Source of the DNA: an uncultured Chlorobiaceae bacterium
Lineage (GTDB): Bacteria; Bacteroidota; Chlorobiia; Chlorobiales; Chlorobiaceae
DNA length: 64,000 bases
Direction: 5' to 3'
NCBI GenBank assembly: GCA_903866255.1
Contig: CAIPMW010000058.1
Location: 30,226-94,225 of the forward strand
Below the pieces are notes generated by a model that saw nothing but the letters and a program-made list of their open reading frames with translations, did no database searches and was not told where the DNA came from. Both the position numbers and the translations under genes were made by a program. Shown one piece after another: positions 39,973-49,980 of the stretch (position 1 is its first letter; each line of letters starts with the position of its first letter).

Positions 39973-40073
39973 AACTTACTTATTCATAAACTTTTATGGC
40001 TTTTATATTGTAACTTATACAGATATCAACACAGACAATAACAACAACAATTTTATAATATATTAATTAGTTA

Positions 40074-41210
40074 ATGTTGGAGCAGATGAAATTTACAACA
40101 TCAATTCGTCAACTTCAGGATCCTGTCAACAAAGTTGCACAAGCTATTCCTGCAAAAACCATGGATCCACGCTTCGAAAATGTACACCTCTCGATAGCAC
40201 CTGGTTGCCTCACCCTGTTTGGTACTGATGGTGAATTATCTATAACCTCAAAAAGTGATGTAGATACTGTTGATTCAGCAAATATTGGTATCAATGCAAG
40301 ACTTCTTCAAGATTTTTTGAGAAGTATGTATGATACGTCAGTTGTTTTTACAATAGAACGTCAGGAGATCAGCGATCATGGTATTGTCCATATTTCTACT
40401 GATAAAGGTAAGTATAAGATAGCTTGCCTTTTTGAGAGCAAAATGGAGAAATACGAAAAAAATTATGATATTTCTCTTGAATTTCAGACCGCTGAATTTC
40501 TGGATCTTATTCAAAAGACAATTTTTGCTTGCAGTGTTGATGGTATGCGCCCTGCAATGATGGGTATACTTTTTGAGTTGGAAGGGAATACAATTACTGG
40601 TGTTTCTACAGATGGTCATCGTCTTGTACGGTGCAGAAAAAGTATTTCTATAGATATTCCTGAAAAACAAAAAATTGTGGTTCCAGCAAGAGTTTTATCT
40701 ATCCTTCAAAAACTTTCACAATACGAATCAATTACAATGTTTCTTGATTCTGATCGTCGATTTGTTCGTTTTATTAGTGGTAATCTTATCCTTGATGCAT
40801 CTCTTATTGTAGAACCTTATCCAAATTATGATGCTGTTATTCCTGTAGAACACAATAAGTATGCTATAATAGAACGTAGTTTAATCTATGATTCTGTTCG
40901 ACGCGTTGGTAGATTTTCAAGTATAGGTGACATCAAGATGGTGATAGAGGGACAAATAATGAAATTATCTGCTGAGAATATTAATGATGGTGAAGCTGCT
41001 CAAGAAGAACTTCCTTGTATGTATAGTGGTGAGGATATAATTATTGGATTTAATTCAAAATTTATTGAAGCTGCTCTTGCACATCTGGACGATAAAGAGA
41101 TTCGTATAGAATTGAAGAGCCCAACTACGGCTGTTATTTTTAAACCAAATTTAGAGATTGAAGATAATAGACTAATTATTCTTGTTATGCCAGTAAGAAT
41201 AAATAATTGA
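40074..41210 (+). CDS. dnaN: DNA polymerase III beta sliding clamp
   Basis: A 378-residue clamp with three repeated domains; MKFTTSIRQLQDPV at the N-terminus, GVSTDGHRLVR in domain 2, and the C-terminal LVMPVRINN, the family's usual VMPMRL end. The clamp holds Pol III on DNA and docks many proteins. Met1 or Met5 may start translation. The coding sequence is strongly AT-rich compared with the dcw genes. Confidence 0.97.
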   Translation: MLEQMKFTTSIRQLQDPVNKVAQAIPAKTMDPRFENVHLSIAPGCLTLFGTDGELSITSKSDVDTVDSANIGINARLLQDFLRSMYDTSVVFTIERQEISDHGIVHISTDKGKYKIACLFESKMEKYEKNYDISLEFQTAEFLDLIQKTIFACSVDGMRPAMMGILFELEGNTITGVSTDGHRLVRCRKSISIDIPEKQKIVVPARVLSILQKLSQYESITMFLDSDRRFVRFISGNLILDASLIVEPYPNYDAVIPVEHNKYAIIERSLIYDSVRRVGRFSSIGDIKMVIEGQIMKLSAENINDGEAAQEELPCMYSGEDIIIGFNSKFIEAALAHLDDKEIRIELKSPTTAVIFKPNLEIEDNRLIILVMPVRINN

Positions 41211-41229
41211 TACGCAGGAGTTTTTTTTA

Positions 41230-42336
41230 TTGAAAGTCCAATATATACAATACCAGAATTTCAGAAACCACCAATTAGCGACATTTGAACCTTTTGAGGG
41301 TATAAACCTCATTTATGGTCCTAATGGGTCAGGAAAAACATCTCTACTTGAAGGTATTCATTATTGTGCAATGACGAGAGGTTTTGTCGGTACAAACGAT
41401 AATGAATGCCTTTCTTTTACAAAAGATTATTTCCTTCTGCAAAGTAGTTTTATCAGTGAAATTGAAACATTGATAACTGTCAAAATAATATATAAAAAAG
41501 AAAAAGAAAAGCAGATTATTGTTAATAATTCTGAAATAAAGCCATTTTCGCGTCATATCGGACGTATTCCATGTATCACCTTTACTCCTTCTGAAATTAC
41601 AATTGTTAATGGTACTCCAGGTGAAAGAAGGCGATTTATTGATAATGCAATCAGTCAGACCAACAGAAGATATCTTGATGATCTTCTTGCTTATCGACGA
41701 GCGCTTAACCAGCGTAATGCGCTTCTTTTACAATTACATGAGAATCAGAAGGCAGATATAGAGACGCTTCAACTCTGGAATCAAACTCTTTCAAATCTGG
41801 CTGCCTCAATTGTTCATACAAGAGTTCTTTTTATCACAACATTTATTCATCAATTTCAAGAAATATATGCCAGGTTATCAGTATATGAGTATCCTTTAAT
41901 TTTGTATCGTTGTTCTCTTGGAAATATTACTTCCAATATTTCTCATAATACCTTATATGATCTTTTTCTTTTAAAATATAAAGAAAGTGAGAAAATCGAC
42001 ATATTGCGTTCACAAACATTAACAGGCCCTCACCGTGATGATCTTATTTTTTATCTTAATGATAAGGAAATAAAAAAATATGCATCTCAAGGTCAATTAC
42101 GCACTTTTCTTATCGCTTTAAAGCTTGCTCAATATCGGTTTTTATATGATGCTATTGGAGAAAAACCTCTCTGCTTGCTTGATGATATTTTTAGTGAATT
42201 AGACTCATCAAGAGTAAATGATATTTTTGCTATTCTTGAAACATTTGGTCAAAGCGTTATTACTTCTACAGAAAGAAAAGGAATTAGTAAAATTACCTCT
42301 TTTCCTGTAGAATTTATTAAAAATATGGAAAGTTAG
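41230..42336 (+). CDS. recF: DNA replication and repair protein RecF
   Basis: SMC-like ATPase that loads RecA at gaps. It has Walker A GPNGSGKTSLLEGIHY, the signature near LTGPHRDDL and Walker B CLLDDIFSELD. The start is TTG, with AGGAG nine bases upstream (41216-41220) and no better ATG near the conserved N-terminus LKVQYIQYQNFRNH. 368 residues. In the canonical dnaA-dnaN-recF order. Confidence 0.97.
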   Translation: MKVQYIQYQNFRNHQLATFEPFEGINLIYGPNGSGKTSLLEGIHYCAMTRGFVGTNDNECLSFTKDYFLLQSSFISEIETLITVKIIYKKEKEKQIIVNNSEIKPFSRHIGRIPCITFTPSEITIVNGTPGERRRFIDNAISQTNRRYLDDLLAYRRALNQRNALLLQLHENQKADIETLQLWNQTLSNLAASIVHTRVLFITTFIHQFQEIYARLSVYEYPLILYRCSLGNITSNISHNTLYDLFLLKYKESEKIDILRSQTLTGPHRDDLIFYLNDKEIKKYASQGQLRTFLIALKLAQYRFLYDAIGEKPLCLLDDIFSELDSSRVNDIFAILETFGQSVITSTERKGISKITSFPVEFIKNMES

Positions 42337-42340
42337 ACTA

Positions 42341-42634
42341 ATGGCCAGAAGTAGGGATCCAAAAATATTTTCAACTATTTTAGTTGAAATATGTCAGTTA
42401 TTAGGAATGGAAGAGGCTCGTCAACAATACAAGACACTCCATATATGGAGCAGTGTTGTTGGGGAGGCTATTTCAGAAGCAACTATCCTTGAACGATTTA
42501 GTGGCGGACAGTTATTTATTCGAGTAAAAAATCCCACATGGAGAATGGAACTTAACTACCGAAAGCAGGATATTATCAATAAGCTCAACAAGATGCTCGA
42601 ACAACCGTTGGTTAAGGAGATTATCTTTCGATAA
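42341..42634 (+). CDS. DUF721/DciA-family protein
   Basis: A 97-residue protein of the DUF721 family. The conserved block is WSSVVGEAISEAT followed by GGQLFIRVKNPTWRMELNY with the family Trp and RxEL pattern, then IINKLNKML. DciA-type proteins load or recruit the replicative helicase DnaB in bacteria lacking DnaC/DnaI. Its place just four bases after recF, in the origin operon, fits this role. Its stop codon lies inside the following terminator hairpin. Confidence 0.85.
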   Translation: MARSRDPKIFSTILVEICQLLGMEEARQQYKTLHIWSSVVGEAISEATILERFSGGQLFIRVKNPTWRMELNYRKQDIINKLNKMLEQPLVKEIIFR

Positions 42635-42670
42635 CAGAGTCGTAATAATGGATAATTACGACTCTGTTAT
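42631..42670. terminator. Bidirectional terminator hairpin
   Basis: A perfect 16-bp stem (ATAACAGAGTCGTAAT with its complement ATTACGACTCTGTTAT) around an 8-base loop, followed on both sides by A/T-rich sequence. It sits between convergent DUF721 and flavodiiron genes. Confidence 0.85.
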
Positions 42671-42675
42671 ATATT

Positions 42676-43899
42676 TTATAGAGGGCAACTTAACTGGTAC
42701 ATCTCAATCATTTTTTCCGCAAAAGCTTTTCCAAAAGCATGACATTTTTCATACTCAGGTTGATGAGGTTTGAATTTTACCATCAGATTTTGATCGAATA
42801 CTTTCAGTTTAAGCATCGAAAAATTATTCTCTATCATTTTAGAAGCCTCTCCACTCCAACCGTATGAACCGAAAGCTGCTGCGAGTTTACCTTTGTCGCG
42901 TATAGGATTTATTGTTGCAAAGAGATTATATATTTGTGGTAAAATATTTTGGTTGATGGTTGGAGACCCCACAATAATACCTGTACAATGCGCAATCTTT
43001 TCTTCAAGGTTTATGGCGCTTATGCTTTCTATGTCGCAGATAGTCACTTTAAAGTCACAAACCTCCTGTAGCGCTTCAGAAATCTTTTCTGCCAAAATTG
43101 CTGTATTCTCATAAGCTGACACGTAAGCAATCAGTATATTTTTTTCGTTTGGAAGCGCAATAGCAGCTTTTGCATATTTTAGTGAGAGATCAACATATTT
43201 TTTCCACTGCGATCTCAGTATTGGACCATGTCCTGGACATATTGCCTTGATGTCAAGCGAACTGATTTTCTCAATTGCCTGCAACATGTATTTGCTGAAT
43301 GGTTTTAGAATTGAGTCAAAGTAGTAGGTGAAGGAGTCATTAAAATCCCCGACCATATCATCATACATGCTTTCGTTGCAGAAATGTGATCCAAATGAGT
43401 CGCAGGTAAAGAGAATTCTATCCTCTTCAAGCCAGGTGTAGATGGTGTCGGGCCAGTGCAGGTTTGGTGCGTTGATAAAATGAAGAGTTTTGTTGCCCAG
43501 ACTCAGTGTATCTCCTGATTTTACAACAAGTGACTCGAAGTCATGACCGGTCTGGTCACGAAGAAATTTTATGGCATTCCCGCTGCCGACTACAGTAGCT
43601 TTCGTCGCCACCGCGAGCAGATTCTTCATATTTCCTGAATGGTCAGGCTCTGTGTGGTCAACGACGATATATTCTATCTCAGCGGGATCGGTAACTTTCA
43701 TTATTTTTGCAAGATACTCAGGCCAAAACTTTTCTTTTGTGGTTTCAATAATTGTTTTTTTTTCAGCATTGATAAAATAAGAGTTATAGGTGGTTCCATA
43801 TTTTGTCTCCATGACAATGTCGAAGGTGATTAGGCCCGGATCAAGAACGCCAATCCAACTTACGTCATCTGTAACAGGAAGTACTTTGTTATCGATCAT
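42676..43899 (-). CDS. Flavodiiron protein (A-type, FprA/rubredoxin:oxygen oxidoreductase)
   Basis: A 407-residue fusion of a beta-lactamase-like diiron domain and a flavodoxin. Iron ligands are seen in [12 protein letters not shown] (HxExDH), the His before [15 protein letters not shown], and CPGHGPILR. The flavodoxin half starts near [13 protein letters not shown], with [11 protein letters not shown] and GSYGWSGEA binding FMN. These enzymes reduce O2 to water or NO to N2O, useful for an anaerobe exposed to oxygen. No rubredoxin gene is adjacent. Confidence 0.93.
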   Translation of the reverse strand: MIDNKVLPVTDDVSWIGVLDPGLITFDIVMETKYGTTYNSYFINAEKKTIIETTKEKFWPEYLAKIMKVTDPAEIEYIVVDHTEPDHSGNMKNLLAVATKATVVGSGNAIKFLRDQTGHDFESLVVKSGDTLSLGNKTLHFINAPNLHWPDTIYTWLEEDRILFTCDSFGSHFCNESMYDDMVGDFNDSFTYYFDSILKPFSKYMLQAIEKISSLDIKAICPGHGPILRSQWKKYVDLSLKYAKAAIALPNEKNILIAYVSAYENTAILAEKISEALQEVCDFKVTICDIESISAINLEEKIAHCTGIIVGSPTINQNILPQIYNLFATINPIRDKGKLAAAFGSYGWSGEASKMIENNFSMLKLKVFDQNLMVKFKPHQPEYEKCHAFGKAFAEKMIEMYQLSCPL

Positions 43900-44050
43900 A
43901 AGAGTTTGTTATTTGAAGTGAATCTATCCGACTATAGCAACAATGGATATCTTTGTTAGTCAAACCCTGAACGGAATATCCGCTTGCGGCGGAGAATGAC
44001 TTTGAGAGTTTAGAAAATATACGGTTCCTTTATGAATACATAGCAATTTG

Positions 44051-46441
44051 TTACAGAGTTCCCTCTGGTTCATTATCTACTCGAGTTGTCTCAGCATGTC
44101 GTATCTCTTTCTGCATCTCTATACCTTCAGGAGAAAACGGGAAAAGTGTATCAGATGAGAAAATAACACTGTAGTCCTGCGGTTTAAAAAATGGAAGAAA
44201 TTTTTGACAATACTCATCCAGACGTTTTAGATAAAAATAGGTATTCTCATCAGGCGCCTCTTTTTTCCATTCTGAAGCAAGCCTCCCCTTATCCCAGGAG
44301 GATGTTACCCCACCACTTCCTGTTACATAATAGGTTATCTTGTCTCCTTTGGTGATGCGCATCTCTCTTTTTATGGCAATTTCATAAGTAATGGATTTTG
44401 ATCTTTTTCCAGACTTGACATCTTCCTGATATTGTTCAAGTGAACTTTTCATGCTTTCAGTTCTGGAAAAATCTGTCACATCCATTTCGTGGTTCAATAT
44501 CTTGTTTTTGAATTCTGTAAAGAGATTGTGGAGTCCTGAGATATCCTCCGTCAAGAGCATTTCAAATCCTCTCCGGACAAACTCTCTTCCAAACTTTTCT
44601 CCACTTCTGCTCGTCAGAGAAGAGCCCTTCAGCGTCATTATACCATCATAACTGAGAAGCGCATAATTTTTTTTCATGTAGGAGATCATTTTTTTAAAAC
44701 GGCCATCATAGCCAATATTGATCCCTTCTGGCATCAACGCTGAAACTTCAGCGACCAGTTTCTTTTCATTCTCCTCTGTTGTGATATCCAGTGGAGGAAT
44801 AAAGAGGAGACCATCAGTATCCACTTCAATGATTTTGCATCCTCTTGACTCAAACTCACTGATCATTTTTTTTGCAAGAGCCTGACCTATTGTGGTTACT
44901 TTATCTGCCTCATTAAAATCATTAAATATTCCCCCATTATATCCAAGATATCCATACATGGCGTTAATAAGAATCTTGAATGAACCTTGCATGGCATCGA
45001 AATTATTGGCGAGAGATATATTGTGGCATTCTCTCTCTTTGTATGATCTCTTTTTTGCTTTTAGACGCAGCTCTTTAAGATCTTTCAACACTCCCGGGAA
45101 TACTTTTAATTCGTCACTTTTAGGACATATATCGTATGAAAGCATAATTGAAGGGTAGAGTGACTCTACATCTGCATAGACAATTGGGCCAAGAACTCCT
45201 TTCAAGAACACATCAGTATAACCTCCTGAACTCTGCTGACCTGAAGAAGGTTTTGGGATTGAATGTTTTAATCGAAGATATTCTCTGACTAAAAGAACCT
45301 CAATTTTTGCTGCAACCCCTATACGAGCTGTCATAGAGTAGGTATAGGGCAGCATTTGTGTCAGGTAGAAATTACTGCCGGAAAGTAGTGTGGCTAGGGC
45401 TCCAGTTTCGCGGACATCATCAAGTGCATAGGCAAGAAGCTTTTCGTGATTTTTTTCCCAAAGCGACGCTATATCATTATAATCAATATAAGTACGATTA
45501 GATGATGCAAATCCGAAATGTTTAGCAACTGATTTAAGTCCATAACTTTGCATTGATCGTTTTGATATATCATAGCTTTGGACAAGAAAAAGGGTGTCAA
45601 TGACATGTCTTCCTGGAATATCATAATATTGGTACTCAATAGTTCTTTCTGCAAACCGAATACTTGCCGGGTATGTTTTTGGCAATTTTTCATTTCGTCC
45701 TATTGAAAACGAAATTCCATGCCTTTCGCATCTGCGCTGGAGATATGGAAGATCAAAATTGAATATATTGTGTCCCTCTATTACATCAGGGTCCTTTGCA
45801 TTAATCACAGAAATTAATTTTTCAAGCAGTCTTTTCTCACCCTGCATTTTAGCGTCAAGCACTGACTCCCACCCTCTATTATCGCTTAACGAGACGATTA
45901 TTATTTCATCTTCCCCTAATCCATTTCTTTTTCTTCCGGGATTATAATTGGTCTCAATATCGACCTGCATTCGGTAAAGATCATCAAAAATCATTCCTTT
46001 AAAGAGCGTTTTACCACTTTGTAGCAGGTATTGTGTTACAGCATCACCTTTGCTGTAAATAAATGAGTTGTTCTCGTAAGGATATTTTATATCTATGGTT
46101 TCTGCAGGGGCCCCATATCTTTTTTTATTAACGTAATCAATTGCATTTTTTTGATTACGCCAACTTTTGAAGATAACCAGAGATTGATAATAGTTTACCC
46201 CTTCAAGCTTGACAAGCCAGAACTTTTCTTTTTCGTCAGGCACAAAGCCATCAAGCAGTGACCCGTCTGAGACAAAAAAAAATGGGTAAAATAGTTCATC
46301 GTGGCTTTTAACCATACCATCTTTACGATTAAATACCCTGATATGCGTATCTGAAAGTTGATATGCTCCAACGATGCACTCCTCTTTATCCTTGCCAAAT
46401 AAAAGGTCATTATTGGCAATGTCATTAATAAAGTTATCCAT
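44051..46441 (-). CDS. polB: Family B DNA polymerase (DNA polymerase II-like)
   Basis: A 796-residue polymerase with a proofreading domain. Exo I is QVDIETNYN, Exo [14 protein letters not shown], Exo [12 protein letters not shown]; the polymerase has motif [11 protein letters not shown], motif [17 protein letters not shown] and motif C VDTDGLLF. All catalytic acids are intact. An in-frame GTG 51 bases upstream lies inside the parS palindrome, so the inner ATG ([10 protein letters not shown]) is preferred. Role is probably repair or translesion synthesis, as for Pol II. Confidence 0.92.
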   Translation of the reverse strand: MDNFINDIANNDLLFGKDKEECIVGAYQLSDTHIRVFNRKDGMVKSHDELFYPFFFVSDGSLLDGFVPDEKEKFWLVKLEGVNYYQSLVIFKSWRNQKNAIDYVNKKRYGAPAETIDIKYPYENNSFIYSKGDAVTQYLLQSGKTLFKGMIFDDLYRMQVDIETNYNPGRKRNGLGEDEIIIVSLSDNRGWESVLDAKMQGEKRLLEKLISVINAKDPDVIEGHNIFNFDLPYLQRRCERHGISFSIGRNEKLPKTYPASIRFAERTIEYQYYDIPGRHVIDTLFLVQSYDISKRSMQSYGLKSVAKHFGFASSNRTYIDYNDIASLWEKNHEKLLAYALDDVRETGALATLLSGSNFYLTQMLPYTYSMTARIGVAAKIEVLLVREYLRLKHSIPKPSSGQQSSGGYTDVFLKGVLGPIVYADVESLYPSIMLSYDICPKSDELKVFPGVLKDLKELRLKAKKRSYKERECHNISLANNFDAMQGSFKILINAMYGYLGYNGGIFNDFNEADKVTTIGQALAKKMISEFESRGCKIIEVDTDGLLFIPPLDITTEENEKKLVAEVSALMPEGINIGYDGRFKKMISYMKKNYALLSYDGIMTLKGSSLTSRSGEKFGREFVRRGFEMLLTEDISGLHNLFTEFKNKILNHEMDVTDFSRTESMKSSLEQYQEDVKSGKRSKSITYEIAIKREMRITKGDKITYYVTGSGGVTSSWDKGRLASEWKKEAPDENTYFYLKRLDEYCQKFLPFFKPQDYSVIFSSDTLFPFSPEGIEMQKEIRHAETTRVDNEPEGTL

Positions 46442-46484
46442 TATTGTTCTTTGTAATTGGGTGGAGGGCTCAGTGAACAATATA

Positions 46485-46500
46485 CGTTTCACGTGAAACT
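46485..46500. promoter_or_regulatory. parS site (ParB-binding), 14 of 16 bases
   Basis: CGTTTCACGTGAAACT: the 14-bp core GTTTCACGTGAAAC matches the parS consensus TGTTTCACGTGAAACA exactly; only the outermost bases differ. It lies between mnmG and polB, about 8 kb from dnaA. Confidence 0.85.
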
Positions 46501-46512
46501 TTTGATATGATT

Positions 46513-48381
46513 TTATCGACCAAGATGTATCATAAGGATTGATATATCTGATGGTGATACGCCCAGTATCCTTGACGCCTGGCCTATTGTGTCAGGTTTA
46601 TGCTTTTTAAGTTTTTCCTTTCCTTCATTTGAAAGACCTGATACGCTGTCGTAATTGAATTGTGCAGGAATCTGATGCGCCTCAAGACGCAGTATCCTTT
46701 CAGCCATCTGGAGGTCTCGTTTCAGATAGCCTTCATATTTCATGTCAATCTCAACTTGCTCATAAACCAACTGGTCATCGCTGATTGATCGTACGGCATC
46801 CGATAATGAAATTGACGACTTCATTAATGTTGTCAAATGTACCTGTGGTCTTTTGATGAGGCTGGATGCTCTTTGGGATCTATCTACAGCGGGGAACCCT
46901 AAGGTTGTCAGAAAGGTGTTACTTTCATCCTCTTGTAATTTTGTGTTCTCCAGAAGTTGTTTAAGAACTCCAATCTTTTCTATTTTATCTCTGCATCTGT
47001 CCATCGTTATCTTGTTTACAAGTCCAGTTATGTAGCCAAAATGCTGAAGGCGGATGTCAGCATTGTCATGACGGAGTATAAGACGGTGTTCCGCTGATGA
47101 GGTGAACATTCTATATGGCTCAGTTGTCTCTTTGGTTATAAGGTCATCAATGAGTACCCCGATGTAGGCATCAGAGCGTTTCAGAATAAGGGGGGGGCGT
47201 CCTTGTAGTTTCAGTGATGCATTGATGCCAGCCATAAGCCCTTGCGCTGCTGCCTCCTCATATCCTGAAGTGCCATTGATTTGACCCGCAAAATAGATAT
47301 TTGAGATCAATTTTGTTTCCAGAGTGCGTTTAATTTGATGCGGGAAAAAGTAATCGTACTCTATTGCATAACCCGGACGGATCATTTTGGCATTGCATAG
47401 TCCGGGTATTGAACGTAGCCCTTCCAGTTGAATATCTTCAGGGAGTGATGTCGAGAAGCCATTAACATACATTTCATTGGTGTCAAACCCTTCCGGTTCT
47501 AAAAATATGTGATGGCTATGCTTTTCAGGGAAACGACAGATTTTATCTTCAATTGATGGACAATATCTTGGCCCAACTCCCCGAATTTTTCCTGTAATAA
47601 GTGGGGATCGGTCAAATCCTCTTTTTAAAATCTCATGAGTCGCCACCGTCGTTTTTGTAGCAAAGCAGCTTATCTGAGGTCGCTTGTGGTGTGGTGTTTC
47701 AAAAGAAAATGTTACAGGCCCATCATCCCCATACTGTTCTTCCGTCATCGCATAGTCAACACTACGCTTGTCGATGCGGGGTGGTGTGCCTGTTTTTAAT
47801 CTCCCTGCCATGAATCCGAAAGTCATGAGGTTTTCAGTAAGACCATAAACAGGTGGCTCTGCAATAGTTCTTCCTCCTGCATAGTGCGCCATGCCGATAT
47901 GTATCAGGCCATTTAAAAAAGTTCCACAGGTTAATATTGCCGAACATCCATTTATGATTCTTCCTGAAGCGAGAACAACCCCTGAGAATGAGTCTGAGGA
48001 GCATCTGATGCCTGTTACTGTATCCTGAAGCAGGTCAATATTAACTTCCCTTTCAATAACCTGACGCATATATAGGGAATACAGGGTGCGGTCCGCCTGG
48101 GCTCTTGGAGAGTGCATTGCAGGGCCCTTGCTTCTGTTCAACATTCTGAATTGTATCCCCGTGGCATCAATCGCTTTCGCCATTTCACCACCAAGAGCAT
48201 CTATCTCTCTGGTAATCTGCCCCTTTGCTACTCCCCCGATAGCCGGGTTGCATGACATTCTGGCAATTGTCGTCAAGTCTGAAGAGATCAGCAGGCAACA
48301 GGAACCCATTCGTGCAGCAGCGAGCGCTGCTTCACATCCTGCATGGCCAGCTCCTGCAATTATAATATCATACATTTGCAA
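46513..48381 (-). CDS. mnmG: tRNA uridine-5-carboxymethylaminomethyl(34) synthesis enzyme MnmG
   Basis: FAD enzyme that, with MnmE, modifies U34 of certain tRNAs. Shown by [20 protein letters not shown] (FAD-binding), [36 protein letters not shown], and [19 protein letters not shown] residues ([17 protein letters not shown]). 622 residues. It is flanked on both sides by parS palindromes, the upstream one six bases before its start codon. Confidence 0.97.
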   Translation of the reverse strand: MQMYDIIIAGAGHAGCEAALAAARMGSCCLLISSDLTTIARMSCNPAIGGVAKGQITREIDALGGEMAKAIDATGIQFRMLNRSKGPAMHSPRAQADRTLYSLYMRQVIEREVNIDLLQDTVTGIRCSSDSFSGVVLASGRIINGCSAILTCGTFLNGLIHIGMAHYAGGRTIAEPPVYGLTENLMTFGFMAGRLKTGTPPRIDKRSVDYAMTEEQYGDDGPVTFSFETPHHKRPQISCFATKTTVATHEILKRGFDRSPLITGKIRGVGPRYCPSIEDKICRFPEKHSHHIFLEPEGFDTNEMYVNGFSTSLPEDIQLEGLRSIPGLCNAKMIRPGYAIEYDYFFPHQIKRTLETKLISNIYFAGQINGTSGYEEAAAQGLMAGINASLKLQGRPPLILKRSDAYIGVLIDDLITKETTEPYRMFTSSAEHRLILRHDNADIRLQHFGYITGLVNKITMDRCRDKIEKIGVLKQLLENTKLQEDESNTFLTTLGFPAVDRSQRASSLIKRPQVHLTTLMKSSISLSDAVRSISDDQLVYEQVEIDMKYEGYLKRDLQMAERILRLEAHQIPAQFNYDSVSGLSNEGKEKLKKHKPDTIGQASRILGVSPSDISILMIHLGR

Positions 48382-48386
48382 ATAAT

Positions 48387-48402
48387 TGTTTCACGTGAAA
48401 CA
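48387..48402. promoter_or_regulatory. parS site (ParB-binding), exact consensus
   Basis: TGTTTCACGTGAAACA, identical to the parS consensus, inside a 20-bp perfect palindrome (ATTGTTTCACGTGAAACAAT, 48385-48404). ParB bound here could also affect mnmG expression because the site lies in its leader. Confidence 0.93.
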
Positions 48403-48643
48403 ATAACTAAATAATTACTCTACACAGACACAAGATAAAAATAATTGACCGTTTTCTGTCTTTAATTTCAATGCGAGCTGATTCTTCATTGCTGCGGGCG
48501 GACGGCTTGGTGTGGTGTATAAACAGCGTCTTATATATTAATCTTGCAATAATGATATGAATTCCTTAAACTATAAAGTTATAGAGTTAATGGCTGGATG
48601 TGGTGCTTAAGGAGTTACAGCATCGGATTATCTGTGTACATAT

Positions 48644-49087
48644 ATGATGAGAAGAAGGCAATTTATTGTGACAGGTGCCGTTAGCTCGGCATGTTTTTTG
48701 TCCATGAGCCCGTTGAACCTTTTTGGTGCCTGGAGCGCAAAAGATTTTCAGCAGTGCCCTATTGAACAGGCTTTTATGGCAGCATTGGGGACGAGTGCGC
48801 CTGTCAACTCGGACCAGATAACCATTGTCGCGCCCCCTGCAGCCGAAGACAGCTCATTGGTGCCTGTTCAAGTCATCTCTTCATTAAAGAGCGAGGCACT
48901 TTATCTGTTTGCTGAAAAAAATGTTACCCCTTTGATTTTCAAGTGCACACTGCAGGGGAATGTGATTCCCTGGTTTTCTCTCAATATTAAGATGAAAGAG
49001 AGTTCTGCGCTATATGCTGTTGTGAGAAGCGGTGGTACATATTTTATGACTTCAGTGCATGTTGAGATAGTGGCCCAGGCCTGTTGA
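48644..49087 (+). CDS. SoxY-like sulfur carrier protein, cysteine at the C-terminus
   Basis: A 147-residue exported protein. RRRQFIVTGAVSSA is a Tat-type signal. The mature part ITIVAPPAAEDSSLVPVQV resembles the SoxY immunoglobulin-like domain, whose C-terminal GGCGG arm carries sulfur intermediates on its Cys. Here the chain ends VHVEIVAQAC: a Cys is the last residue, but the glycines are missing. Next to SoxZ-like and FccAB genes, which supports a role in sulfur oxidation. Recognition of the domain is by pattern, so moderately sure. Confidence 0.7.
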   Translation: MMRRRQFIVTGAVSSACFLSMSPLNLFGAWSAKDFQQCPIEQAFMAALGTSAPVNSDQITIVAPPAAEDSSLVPVQVISSLKSEALYLFAEKNVTPLIFKCTLQGNVIPWFSLNIKMKESSALYAVVRSGGTYFMTSVHVEIVAQAC

Positions 49088-49191
49088 ATCTCTGAAATGT
49101 TGCATTTCTCGCAAGTTTACCAGACTTGTTCTGAAAAAGATACCTCGCTTATTGCAGCGTGGAGTTTCATTAAAAATCTATGTAAGTTGCA

Positions 49192-49500
49192 ATGATCAGC
49201 AGTATAAAAGTTCTCGCCATGGAAGAGTCTGGTATTGTCCGGCTTAAGATCATTATTCCCCATCAAAATGAATCTGGCACAAGAAAAGATGAGCAGGGGG
49301 TTGTTATTCCGGCTTACTTTGTCAGGGAGGGTTCGGTAACACTCAATGGAGCCCCTCTTCTGGATATTGAACTTGGACCTTCTGTTTCCAAAGATCCGTT
49401 TCTGCAGTTTCGTTTTCCCGGTAAAAAGGGTGATGCCCTGAAGGTTGCATTTCTCGATAACCAAAATGCCCTGTTTTCTGCGGAGGCTGTTGTTCTATAG
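49192..49500 (+). CDS. soxZ: SoxZ-like protein
   Basis: A 102-residue protein matching SoxZ: VRLKIIIPHQNESGTRKDEQG (H...GxRKD), IPAYFVREGSVTLNGAPLL and SKDPFLQFRFPGKKGD. SoxZ forms a heterodimer with SoxY and helps present the sulfur-bearing arm. No signal peptide; in other bacteria SoxZ is exported together with SoxY. A 104-base gap separates it from the SoxY-like gene, and Met10 is a possible alternative start. Confidence 0.82.
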   Translation: MISSIKVLAMEESGIVRLKIIIPHQNESGTRKDEQGVVIPAYFVREGSVTLNGAPLLDIELGPSVSKDPFLQFRFPGKKGDALKVAFLDNQNALFSAEAVVL

Positions 49501-49581
49501 CATCAACACATAGTATATAAGTGTTTGTTGGCTGGTAGAGTAGTATCATTTTTTTAACTAACATATGTGGAGGTATACGTT

Positions 49582-49965
49582 ATGGCGGTAAAACCAGAAA
49601 TAGGGCTTACGGCTTCTGCTCTCATGATTGCGGTGATTGTTGCCGGGAGCAGTGCTTTACCCGCAGATTGCCTTGCAAGTGCCAATTCAGCCAGGAAGTT
49701 CTCTGCACGACAGTCGGATTCCAGTCCCCGAGGGCAAATTCTTGCACTTTCCTGTGCATCATGCCATGGTACAGATGGAAAGAGCGTAAGTGTGATACCC
49801 ACGATTAATGGTCGGAGCGTCGAATATATTGAAACAGCATTGAAAGGATACAAGTCAGGCGATCGCCCCTCAACAGTTATGGCTCGTCATGCAAAGGGGT
49901 ATACCGACGAAGAACTACGGCTGATCGCGGAGTATTTTGGAACGATCTCGACAACAAACAAATAA
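49582..49965 (+). CDS. fccA: Cytochrome c subunit of flavocytochrome c sulfide dehydrogenase (FccA-like)
   Basis: A 127-residue monohaem cytochrome with an N-terminal signal helix ([17 protein letters not shown]), haem site CASCHG and distal Met in [15 protein letters not shown]. FccA passes electrons from the FccB flavin to the photosynthetic chain. GGAGG eight bases before the ATG fixes this start; an earlier GTG overlaps the ribosome site itself. Lies 15 bases before fccB. Confidence 0.88.
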   Translation: MAVKPEIGLTASALMIAVIVAGSSALPADCLASANSARKFSARQSDSSPRGQILALSCASCHGTDGKSVSVIPTINGRSVEYIETALKGYKSGDRPSTVMARHAKGYTDEELRLIAEYFGTISTTNK

Positions 49966-49980
49966 GCAGGAGAATAGATC

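Larger units (their letters stand above)
39713..40073. other. AT-rich dnaA-dnaN spacer with repeated TTGATA/TATCAA words
   Basis: 361 bases without a gene. The hexamer TTGATA or its complement TATCAA occurs six times (39745, 39788, 39816, 39849, 39865, 40024). Two of these form a 9-bp inverted repeat, and a separate palindrome follows further on. Imperfect DnaA-box-like words occur too (TTATAAACA near 39938). Probably the second half of a bipartite origin and/or the dnaN promoter region. Confidence 0.5.
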
